Part shown: piece by piece, positions 16,922 through 23,886 of the stretch
How positions within the stretch are numbered: the first letter of the stretch is position 1
Layout: the number at the start of each line of letters is the position of its first letter
Source: Erysipelotrichaceae bacterium
Lineage (GTDB): Bacteria > Bacillota_I > Bacilli_A > Erysipelotrichales > Erysipelotrichaceae
Direction of reading: 5' to 3'
Length of the DNA: 32,877 nucleotides
NCBI GenBank assembly: GCA_022772735.1
Contig: JALEZD010000013.1
Location: 1-32,877, forward strand
Program-made: the position numbers and the translations under genes
Notes under the pieces: generated by a model
Seen by the model: only the letters and a program-made list of their open reading frames with translations
Databases searched by the model: none
Told to the model about the DNA's origin: nothing

Positions 16922-17575
16922 AAATAAATCTAAATCATCATTTATTTCATTTTCACTATATGTTTCAAAATCACTTTTATACATATAAGTAACATCTTTT
17001 TCAACTTTAGTATCCAAAACCTTTTCGATTTTAACAATAACTCCTTCAAATCTTTCGTCATTGTTGAAGTTGCCATAACTCGCAAGTCCACTTGGTCCAA
17101 CCCCAAAATACTCCCCTGCGATTTTCGCATCAATCACAAACTCAATAATATGACCATTATGCGCAGCACATCCATTAGTAGCACTATCAGACTTTGCATC
17201 AACTTTAACAATAGGCAATACAATTCCTGTATCTAATGTAAAATAAAATCTTGAGCCAATTTCTCCAAAATTACTCGCAAGTGCTGCTCCAATAAAACCA
17301 TCTTCATCATATAAAAATCCGGTTGTTTCATCTATAGTCATTTTTTCATGAATGTGTTTGTATTGTTTTGAATTTACATTTGTAACTGCTTGATAAGGCA
17401 TATATGTTTTTGCACTAACATTAAAACAAACATCCATTTCTTCAGTTTCAAACTCTTTTTCATATGCATCAAAATGATCAATACTAAACTCTTCAGAAGT
17501 AAAGCCTGATCCAAAAATAAATATAAATCCGCAAATTAATGCAGTACTAATCTTTCTTAAAAATTTACTTTGCAT
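16910..17575 (-). CDS. Secreted protein of unknown function
   Basis: 221 residues. A basic start (MQSKFLRK) and a hydrophobic core to about residue 25 (IFGSGFTSEE) give a signal peptide. The mature part is acidic, with AKTYMPYQAVTNVNSKQYKH near residue 55, a central FTLDTGIVLPIVKVDAKSD segment and NGCAAHNGHIIEFVID. The TG-I-LPI-V-DAK / NGC-H / EFVID pattern recalls the double-psi beta-barrel (3D or RlpA-like) domain of secreted wall proteins, but the key aspartates of the 3D motif are not convincingly present. There is no ribosome site before the ATG; a -10 element lies exactly 6 bases upstream, suggesting a leaderless transcript. It lies downstream of the VanY-type carboxypeptidase, so a cell-wall role is plausible but unproven. 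Confidence 0.6.
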   Translation of the reverse strand: MQSKFLRKISTALICGFIFIFGSGFTSEEFSIDHFDAYEKEFETEEMDVCFNVSAKTYMPYQAVTNVNSKQYKHIHEKMTIDETTGFLYDEDGFIGAALASNFGEIGSRFYFTLDTGIVLPIVKVDAKSDSATNGCAAHNGHIIEFVIDAKIAGEYFGVGPSGLASYGNFNNDERFEGVIVKIEKVLDTKVEKDVTYMYKSDFETYSENEINDDLDLFGGY

Positions 17576-17581
17576 ATTTCG

Positions 17582-17610
17582 ATTTTAACACATTAAGATT
17601 TCTTAAGCAA
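17582..17610 (-). promoter_or_regulatory. Promoter of the secreted 221-residue protein gene, apparently leaderless
   Basis: Minus-strand TTGCTT (17610-17605), a 17-base spacer and an extended TG-T-TAAAAT (-10 at 17587-17582), then 6 bases and the ATG (17575). Transcription would start at or next to the A of ATG. A perfect palindrome TTAAGA-TT-TCTTAA (17593-17606) overlaps the spacer and -35 and may be an operator. Confidence 0.6.
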
Positions 17611-17611
17611 A

Positions 17612-18358
17612 TTACTGTTGATAAAACTCTTCCAATGTCAAATTAGATTCAAATACTTTTTTGGCTTCTTCAATTCCAATAAATCTATAATGCCATGGAT
17701 TATACATTACTCCAGTAATACTTTCTTTTCCTTTTGGATATCTCATTATAAACCCATATTTATATGAATTTTCACTTAGCCATTTACCAGCTTTTCCACT
17801 ACCAAAACATTGTTTTAGTTTACAGCCATCATTAGCTGATAAATCTACAGCTAATCCAAGTTGATGTTCGCTAGCACCTGGAGTCGCATCCATTCTATTC
17901 GCAACTTTTCTACCATATTTTTCTTCATATGTATACCAAAGACTTTTTTGTTGTTTATAAGATCTATATCCACTTACAACATTTAAGTTAATTCCCGCTT
18001 CTTTTGCTGCATTGAACATTTCTTCAAGTTGAGATGCAGCTTCAGGTCTTAATTGTTGATTATCATCATTAGACACATTCAAACTAATAAGCTCAGGAAC
18101 ATATGACTCTGATATCATATTACTTTTATTCACAAGTCGATTAATACTTGAATCACTTGTAATGTCAATTTTAACTTCTTCAACAACGGGTTCAGCACTA
18201 GCCTCTGGAGTAACAACAGGTTCAATTGTTGGAGTAGGAGTTTCAATAATTATTGTTTCCTTTTTAACTGGTCTATTAAAATACAGAAAAACTAAACCTG
18301 CGCATATAAATACTCCTAAAACTACTATTGCAATAACTTTGTTTCTAATTTTATCCAC
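17612..18358 (-). CDS. D-Ala-D-Ala carboxypeptidase, VanY/M15B type, membrane-anchored
   Basis: Zinc peptidases of this family trim the terminal D-alanine of peptidoglycan stem peptides. 248 residues: an N-terminal membrane anchor (about 8-27), then a Pro/Glu/Thr-rich linker (PTPTIEPVVTPEASAEPVVEE, about 41-61), then the catalytic domain with SGYRS (129-133), the zinc motif SEHQLGLAVD (H165, D172) and PWHYRF (H223). Two cysteines, C179 and C184, could form an extracellular disulfide. Starts at a GTG with TAGGAGG upstream. It lies 11 bases after the degenerate EIICB gene and is the last gene of the nadK operon. Nothing suggests vancomycin resistance: no vanHAX or vanRS genes are nearby, so this is a housekeeping wall enzyme. 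Confidence 0.92.
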   Translation of the reverse strand: MDKIRNKVIAIVVLGVFICAGLVFLYFNRPVKKETIIIETPTPTIEPVVTPEASAEPVVEEVKIDITSDSSINRLVNKSNMISESYVPELISLNVSNDDNQQLRPEAASQLEEMFNAAKEAGINLNVVSGYRSYKQQKSLWYTYEEKYGRKVANRMDATPGASEHQLGLAVDLSANDGCKLKQCFGSGKAGKWLSENSYKYGFIMRYPKGKESITGVMYNPWHYRFIGIEEAKKVFESNLTLEEFYQQ

Positions 18359-18369
18359 AATACTACCTC

Positions 18370-19920
18370 CTAATTATTTTTAAGTGTATCCCTCATGCTT
18401 TTTCTTAAGCTCTTCCCCACGATTGTACTTGCTGCACCAAACTGTATTGCAAATCCTGCCCTTGTTTCAATTACCTTAGTGGCACCTAGTTGTAACAATT
18501 TACCTGCATCAAGATGTGATGAGTCAAAAAGTTGAATTGTCAATTTATTTATTGAAGTATTAATCATCTTTATATTTGATGTTCCACCAATAGCTTCAAG
18601 TATTCCATCTGTAAGTCGTTTGGTTGTACCTGTATTAAATAAATCAACCGCAAGCTGTCTAAAATAAAATCTTGTAAAAACAAAATATAATATCCCCGTA
18701 ATAACCCCAACAATTACAACCATTCGTATTGAATTAGATAAACTACTTACTCTTAAATAGGTAATAAGCTCAATAATTGTCCCCGGCATTGCAACAACAG
18801 TACTTGTACCATTGTAATTAAAACCTAACGAAATACCCAATACTTGAAAAATCGCAAACAAACTCCCACTAACAAACACATGGAAAAAATAAAGCAATGG
18901 ACAAAGTATTATTAAAAGTAATTCCAAAGGAAGTAGTGTACCAAAAATCATTGATATAATAGTTGAAATCACAAAAAACATGAATAATCTTCTTTTTTCA
19001 AATTTATCGGTATAAATTGTATATATTGCCCAAATCATTGAAGGAACTGCAAATATATTCAATACATAATAAGGAGTAATAAATCTACCTACATTAGTTT
19101 GTAAGGTATTTGATGCAATAGATGTTGTCCATATACTTACATCACCCGCAATACTTTCTCCAACTATGTTACTCCAAGTTCCTCCTGCAGCTTGAAACCA
19201 AAATGGATTTCTAATTAAATTCGCAAGATGGAATGTTGATAAAATCCTATCAAATATTCCATAAACAAATAAACTAATTGGATTTGTAATGTCACTGGAA
19301 ATAAACTTTATTATTTCACTTAAAAAGTTGTTGTAAATATATGAATATCCTAATGAAGCTAAAATTCCTGCAAGTATACAATAAAAGATATTCAAAATAA
19401 CTGCATGTGTGTCTTTATCAATAAACCCCAAGAAACCATATTGAGATTTATTTCTTGATTGAGAAAAAGATATTCTTGTTAGAAAAACTACAATTAAAGC
19501 ACCTATAAGACCTGTTTGTAGTGGATAATTAACTCCTGAAAGGCGTAATATATTACTCGATGTAAAATTTATTCCAAAAATAGACGCAAAAGCTGAAGAT
19601 GGTAATGTTTTATCCGCAAAAAACAAAGTCATTGATAAAAAACTTATATATCCAATAAATCCAGACATTGTAGTTACGGCACCATTCACTCTTCGATTTA
19701 CGCTTCTTAAAAGAACAATAAAAGGCATATATGCGATTATCAAACTACCTATTCTCATAAAAAGTTCTGCAAATAATATAACAACTTCATTTTTTATCAC
19801 AAAAAGTGACGAAAAAGCTTGATTAACCAATATATTACCAATTCCATAAAGTACAATACCCAACATGATTACTTTTAAAGGAAATTGTAAAATTTCTAAA
19901 AAGGATCTCCATAATTTCAT
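18370..19920 (-). CDS. Degenerate PTS EIICB-like membrane protein (glucose superfamily) lacking the phosphorylation cysteine
   Basis: 516 residues with about ten membrane helices, then a C-terminal EIIB-like domain (about 433-505). EIIB features remain (ILEAIGGTSNI, KLLQLGATKVIE, AIQFGAAS), but the signature C-x-T-R-L-R, seen as CITRLR in the neighbouring EIICB, reads S456-I-N-K-L-T here, so no cysteine can be phosphorylated. In the EIIC part, the T-E-P-L-E-F sugar motif is L-L-P-L-E-L (329-334), losing the first glutamate, and F-G-L-H-H is F-H-L-A-N (230-234). The frame is intact and the ribosome site (GAGGTAG) is good, so this looks like a retained, re-purposed protein rather than a pseudogene. 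It is the middle gene of nadK - this gene - VanY carboxypeptidase (gaps of 18 and 11 bases). It could be a sensor, scaffold or non-PTS transporter. Confidence 0.75.
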   Translation of the reverse strand: MKLWRSFLEILQFPLKVIMLGIVLYGIGNILVNQAFSSLFVIKNEVVILFAELFMRIGSLIIAYMPFIVLLRSVNRRVNGAVTTMSGFIGYISFLSMTLFFADKTLPSSAFASIFGINFTSSNILRLSGVNYPLQTGLIGALIVVFLTRISFSQSRNKSQYGFLGFIDKDTHAVILNIFYCILAGILASLGYSYIYNNFLSEIIKFISSDITNPISLFVYGIFDRILSTFHLANLIRNPFWFQAAGGTWSNIVGESIAGDVSIWTTSIASNTLQTNVGRFITPYYVLNIFAVPSMIWAIYTIYTDKFEKRRLFMFFVISTIISMIFGTLLPLELLLIILCPLLYFFHVFVSGSLFAIFQVLGISLGFNYNGTSTVVAMPGTIIELITYLRVSSLSNSIRMVVIVGVITGILYFVFTRFYFRQLAVDLFNTGTTKRLTDGILEAIGGTSNIKMINTSINKLTIQLFDSSHLDAGKLLQLGATKVIETRAGFAIQFGAASTIVGKSLRKSMRDTLKNN

Positions 19921-19938
19921 ATATTCTACCTCGATTAA

Positions 19939-20712
19939 TTAAAATAAACTTTGTAATTTTTTAAAATAAGATATTTCTCTAAATCTTAACATATTAATCT
20001 TTTTATCACATAATTTTACTGTAATAACTTTGTTTCCATCAAGTTTTGTATGATATGCATCATGGCACAATATAGCACCATTAAAATCACTAGATTTAAA
20101 AGTTATAATAGAGTTTTCACTCATAACTATTGGTACTCCAAGTGATCTATACGAACTATGATGTATCCCCGCAATTTCACTCATTTGTATTAAAGGTAAT
20201 CCTTCTTGTATTACAGCACCATTTAATGATCTATTATATGCACTACTTCCAATTTGAGTACATACGCACATACCAGTACCTCTAAAAGTTTCAAACTCTA
20301 AACCATTTACTGTTATATCTAGCACTTGAGTCTTAAGAGAGTTTTCTATTCTCATTTCGTTAACCGCATAATATTTTTTTTCTTTATCAACTTCTACTTC
20401 TAAAAGTTGATATTTTACAATTTTTTTTGTTTTATTTAAAAAATCATCTAAAAACTCATCAAGTTCATCAGATTTATAATCAGTAAAAAAACCTAGTGTT
20501 CCTGTGTGTATACCATAAAAATATGTTGTATCCAAATTCTCAATATTTTCGTGAACTGCCTTTAAAAATGTTCCATCTCCACCAATTACTATTACATATT
20601 CAGGTTTTTCATCTAAATATTCAAATCCGTTATCAATTAATACTTTTTTAATTTTTTTATCTAAATCTTTTGATATGTCATCATATCTTACTATTGTCTT
20701 AAAAGTTTTCAT
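19939..20712 (-). CDS. nadK: NAD kinase
   Basis: Makes NADP from NAD. 257 residues. The GGDGT motif (VIVIGGDGTFLKA) is in the N-terminal half, and the NE motif AVNEMRIE and the glycine-rich TGMCVCTQIGSSAYNRS follow in the C-terminal all-beta domain. The ATG is the only possible start: an in-frame TAA lies two codons upstream. There is no Shine-Dalgarno; instead TATAAT ends 6 bases before the ATG, as in a leaderless transcript. First gene of the operon with the degenerate EIICB and the VanY carboxypeptidase. The divergent CYTH neighbour matches the yjbK-yjbN(nadK) linkage of Bacillus. Confidence 0.95.
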   Translation of the reverse strand: MKTFKTIVRYDDISKDLDKKIKKVLIDNGFEYLDEKPEYVIVIGGDGTFLKAVHENIENLDTTYFYGIHTGTLGFFTDYKSDELDEFLDDFLNKTKKIVKYQLLEVEVDKEKKYYAVNEMRIENSLKTQVLDITVNGLEFETFRGTGMCVCTQIGSSAYNRSLNGAVIQEGLPLIQMSEIAGIHHSSYRSLGVPIVMSENSIITFKSSDFNGAILCHDAYHTKLDGNKVITVKLCDKKINMLRFREISYFKKLQSLF

Positions 20713-20718
20713 ATTTTA

Positions 20719-20747
20719 ATTATAACTTAGTTTTTCTAATTAATCAT
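20719..20747 (-). promoter_or_regulatory. Putative leaderless promoter of nadK
   Basis: Minus-strand TATAAT at 20724-20719 is followed by TAAAAT and the ATG at 20712, placing the expected +1 on the start codon. The -35 at the right distance (ATGATT, 20747-20742) matches only 3 of 6 bases. No ribosome site is present. Confidence 0.55.
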
Positions 20748-20783
20748 TAAAGTTGTGGTAATATGAATTAAAGAGGTGTGTTT

Positions 20784-21332
20784 ATGTTTGCAGGAAAAAT
20801 AGAAAAAGAATATAAAATGATGCTTACAAAAAAACAATTTGATACTATTAAAAAACATTATTTATTTGATAAAACAAATACTCAAATAAATCATTATTTT
20901 AATTCTGTAAATAATTTTAAAAAAAACTATGCATTGAGGATAAGAGAATTAAATAACACATTTATATTCACCCTTAAAATGAATAATGAAAATGGGAAAT
21001 TAGAATATGAATTTGAAATAGATAATTTAGATATCAATCACAACAAAATAAAAAGTTTATTAAAAGAGCTAAATATTGATGATGAATTTTATCCAATTGG
21101 CACTATGAAAACCATACGACATATTTTAAATGATGAATTTGGTGAGTTGTGTTTGGATGAAAATCACTACTTTGATAAAGTTGACTATGAAATAGAATAT
21201 GAACTTTTTGATTATACCCAAGATAAACTAGAACACTTTAAAAACATTTTAAAAACATTTGATATTGAATTTGTTTTAAATAAAAAAAGTAAATTAAAAA
21301 GATTTAAAGACGAATTAAATAAAGTTGGTTAA
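20784..21332 (+). CDS. CYTH-domain protein (YjbK-like)
   Basis: CYTH/triphosphate tunnel proteins bind or hydrolyse organic triphosphates with a ring of charged residues. The defining E-x-E-x-K motif is near the N-terminus (EKEYK), and later conserved pieces are visible: HYFNS, ALRIRE, FTLKMN, and the acidic EYEFEID and DYEIEYEL strands. 182 residues from ATG 20784, which has AGAGGTG 5 bases upstream; a GTG at 20778 lies within that site and is rejected. In Bacillus, yjbK is near nadK and the small (p)ppGpp synthetase yjbM; here nadK is divergent 71 bases away and the synthetase is absent. The substrate (thiamine triphosphate, polyphosphate or other) cannot be told from sequence. Confidence 0.85.
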   Translation: MFAGKIEKEYKMMLTKKQFDTIKKHYLFDKTNTQINHYFNSVNNFKKNYALRIRELNNTFIFTLKMNNENGKLEYEFEIDNLDINHNKIKSLLKELNIDDEFYPIGTMKTIRHILNDEFGELCLDENHYFDKVDYEIEYELFDYTQDKLEHFKNILKTFDIEFVLNKKSKLKRFKDELNKVG

Positions 21333-21335
21333 AAT

Positions 21336-22703
21336 ATGAATAACATTTCTGAAATCTATAAAAAATGGATAAACAATCAAAATTTTAAAGATATACAAAC
21401 TATAAATGAACCAAATAAAATATATTTTAAACACGGGCTAATAGAAGGTTGTGTAGAATTTTATAGTTTAAAAAAAGAAATAGTTGAATTAAAAATTGTA
21501 AACCTAACAAATAATGAAAATAAATTCTTTTTACACTTTGAGTTAAATAATATTGAGCGTGCAAAAGAATTGTTTACTGAAATGATTGAATGTTTATTGG
21601 ATTTAAAAAACAACAATAAAACAAAAGTTCTTATATGTTGTACAAGTGGTATTACTTCAAGTTATTTTTGTGAAAAACTAAATGAATACTCCAAAAAAGA
21701 AAATATTACATTTGAATTTTATGCAAGTAATTATTCAGAAATTTACTCTAAAGGAATTGATTTTGAATATATCTTGCTTACACCACAAATAAAACATCAA
21801 TCAGATGAAATAAAAAATATTTTTAAAGATAAAATCGTAGAAGATATACCTGTAAAAACCTTTGCGACTTATGACATTTTTAAAATTTTTGAGTTACTAT
21901 CCAAAACTAAAAATAGTAATGTAACATACTCACCAAAAAGAGTTAATAAACCTTTAAAACTTGGTACTTACCTTGTAATTTGTATAATACACTATTATCA
22001 AAACTTTAAAATAGTTTACTCTATATATAATCAATGTGAAAAAATAAATCAAGGAGAGATATTAAAAAATAAATATTCTTTGAAAGATATTGAAGATTTT
22101 TTAGACTATGCATCATTCTCATTCCCAAATATTGAAAAAATTTATATTTGTACGCCAGGTATGATAAACAATAATTTGTTAAGTTTTCCATTTTTTAATA
22201 TTTATGATCAAGATTTAGTAGAAAACTTTTCAAAAAAATACAATAAACAATTTTATTTATGTAATGATGCAAATGCACTCGCAAGAGGATATTTTGAAGA
22301 ATATAAAAATATTGATAACTTTATACTATATTATTCTCCACTAGCAAGTAGAGTTGGTGGCGCTGGAATAATTATCGACAACAAGTTATACAACGGTAAT
22401 AATGGGCTTGCAGGTGAAGTACAGTTTTATCAAAAATTACTCATCTTTTCAGATGATGTAAATACTCTTTCAAAAACAATTGAAGGACAAATAGAATTAT
22501 GCTACAAACAATTACTTATATTAATATCTTGTTTTTCACCAGATAAAATTGCTTTATGTTGTCCAATGATTACTGATTTATCAAAAGTAAAACAAAACTT
22601 ACAAAAATATATACCAAATAGGTTTATACCACAAATTATTAAAGTTGATGAAGATATTGAAACTATGGTTTATGGTGCGATATTACTCGCAAATGAAACT
22701 TAG
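21336..22703 (+). CDS. Fusion protein: N-terminal domain + PTS EIIB (lactose/cellobiose type) + degenerate ROK-family domain
   Basis: 455 residues in three parts. Residues 1-95 are an unrecognised alpha/beta domain (KIYFKHGLIEGCVEFY). Residues about 96-190 fit an EIIB of the lactose/cellobiose type: KVLICCTSGITSSY, with C102 at the phosphorylation position, then YILLTPQIKHQSDEIK. Residues about 206-455 fit a ROK sugar kinase/regulator: ICTPG, CNDANALARGYFEE (D311, the catalytic-base position), GGAGIIIDNKLYNGNNGLAGE (E361). The N-terminal ATP loop DxGGT is missing (LGTYLVICIIHYYQNF instead), the second phosphate loop is altered (SPLASRVGGAG), the sugar histidine after GE is lost (GEVQF), and the ROK zinc cysteines are absent. 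So EIIB looks active while ROK looks like a non-catalytic ligand-binding domain. It starts 4 bases after the CYTH gene and ends overlapping the stop of the convergent MFS gene. No matching EIIA or EIIC of the lactose family is in the window. Confidence 0.75.
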   Translation: MNNISEIYKKWINNQNFKDIQTINEPNKIYFKHGLIEGCVEFYSLKKEIVELKIVNLTNNENKFFLHFELNNIERAKELFTEMIECLLDLKNNNKTKVLICCTSGITSSYFCEKLNEYSKKENITFEFYASNYSEIYSKGIDFEYILLTPQIKHQSDEIKNIFKDKIVEDIPVKTFATYDIFKIFELLSKTKNSNVTYSPKRVNKPLKLGTYLVICIIHYYQNFKIVYSIYNQCEKINQGEILKNKYSLKDIEDFLDYASFSFPNIEKIYICTPGMINNNLLSFPFFNIYDQDLVENFSKKYNKQFYLCNDANALARGYFEEYKNIDNFILYYSPLASRVGGAGIIIDNKLYNGNNGLAGEVQFYQKLLIFSDDVNTLSKTIEGQIELCYKQLLILISCFSPDKIALCCPMITDLSKVKQNLQKYIPNRFIPQIIKVDEDIETMVYGAILLANET

Positions 22704-22711
22704 TTTCTTTT
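22695..22711 (+). terminator. Weak terminator-like hairpin over two convergent stop codons
   Basis: GAAAC-TTA-GTTTC-TTTTT: a 5-base-pair stem that contains the stop codons of the EIIB-ROK gene (+) and the MFS gene (-), followed by a T-run on the plus strand. Short, so only a possible terminator. Confidence 0.4.
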
Positions 22712-23839
22712 TATATTTACAACTACAAATAGCCCTAATCCAACAAATATTGTTGAAATTAAAAACGGAAAAATATTATTAAACGCAAATAAATAGCTTG
22801 ATAATATTGCACCAAAAATCATTGCGATTGATCTTACACTATTTTGTAGCCCTAACGCTATTGATTGTTCTTCTTTAATTGTGTTTTTAATACATGTACT
22901 TTGTAAAATAGGTAAATGTATAGTATCTATAACCATTATTAGTATACCTAAAACAATAAATAACATATTTATATTAGAAACATTGATAAATAATAAATAC
23001 ATAATAAATAAAATTAAAATATAAAATTTTATCCACTTAAATATATTTTTTGAATTTTGAATTTTTAATGTGAAACTAAAATTTATGGCTATTGATAAAA
23101 TACCAACTATTCCCTTTATTAAACCATTAATGGTAGGAGTAACATTTAAAACATTGATTAAGTAATACGCAAACATTTGCGTTAATGAAGTGGATGAAAC
23201 AAATAAACAAAATGTCAGTAACATTACAGAAATTTGTATTCTGTTTAACTTTATTCCTAAATCAAATAATTTTTTTGTTACAAGTTTATCGTTATTAACT
23301 TTTACATCAACAATAAAAAACAAAATAAATGCTGCCACAAAATATATTAAAGATTGTAAGGCTACAGGCAAATATATATTAATTCCACCTAAAAAACCCC
23401 CAAAAAAATATCCAACTGTTCCTCCAACTGTAAAAAAAGTTGATAACTTCGTAATATAACTTGATTTTTCGTTTTCATCACTAATCAAAGCAAAATAGTA
23501 TGGCATACCAATAAATACACCTGCAATAAACATACCTGAGATTGCTCTACTTAAAAGCATTACATAAACATTATTACCTATCAAAAACAAAAATTGACCA
23601 AACGCATATCCCATACAACATACAATAAAAATTAAATTGATTTTTATTTTATTTAACTTTTTTGCCCAAAAGAAAGAAAATAGAAAGTTGAATAAAGACA
23701 TCATTGAAAATGCTAAACCAAATAATGTACTTTCAAATCCTCTTATATTAAATAATGTTGGAGTTATTGGATGAGCTAAATTAGCAGCTAAACCTAATAT
23801 TCCATATACAAACAAAATAAATTTTTTACTATTTTTCAT
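22700..23839 (-). CDS. MFS-family transporter
   Basis: 379 residues with about 12 hydrophobic segments and a mostly basic cytoplasmic loop after helix 2 (FWAKKLNKIKIN), typical of the major facilitator superfamily; GMFIAGVFIGMPYYFA and TVGGTVGYFFGG are typical glycine-rich helices. The start is taken as ATG 23839, which has TAGGGG 5-6 bases upstream; an ATG at 23854 has no ribosome site. Last gene of the alpha-glycoside operon, separated from EIIA by a strong hairpin. It could export sugars or take up a related glycan; the substrate cannot be read from the sequence. Confidence 0.8.
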   Translation of the reverse strand: MKNSKKFILFVYGILGLAANLAHPITPTLFNIRGFESTLFGLAFSMMSLFNFLFSFFWAKKLNKIKINLIFIVCCMGYAFGQFLFLIGNNVYVMLLSRAISGMFIAGVFIGMPYYFALISDENEKSSYITKLSTFFTVGGTVGYFFGGFLGGINIYLPVALQSLIYFVAAFILFFIVDVKVNNDKLVTKKLFDLGIKLNRIQISVMLLTFCLFVSSTSLTQMFAYYLINVLNVTPTINGLIKGIVGILSIAINFSFTLKIQNSKNIFKWIKFYILILFIMYLLFINVSNINMLFIVLGILIMVIDTIHLPILQSTCIKNTIKEEQSIALGLQNSVRSIAMIFGAILSSYLFAFNNIFPFLISTIFVGLGLFVVVNIKRN

Positions 23840-23858
23840 ACTGCCCCTAATCATAAAG

Positions 23859-23886
23859 TTAGGAAATTACAAATGTAATTTCCTAA
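23859..23886 (-). other. Perfect 13-base-pair intercistronic hairpin between EIIA and MFS genes
   Basis: TTAGGAAATTACA (23859-23871) and TGTAATTTCCTAA (23874-23886) are exact complements. The EIIA stop codon lies in one arm, and the MFS ribosome site follows about 10 bases after the other. There is no T-run behind it on the minus strand (CTTTATG), so it is not a classic terminator; it may stabilise upstream mRNA ends or lower MFS expression. Confidence 0.75.

Noticed and set aside
17612-18358. Vancomycin-resistance gene vanY
   Set aside because: The fold is VanY-like, but no vanHAX or vanRS genes are present and the gene sits in a nadK operon; a general peptidoglycan carboxypeptidase is more likely.
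23840-23854. Earlier ATG start for the MFS gene at 23854
   Set aside because: It follows the hairpin directly and has no ribosome site, whereas ATG 23839 has TAGGGG at the right distance.
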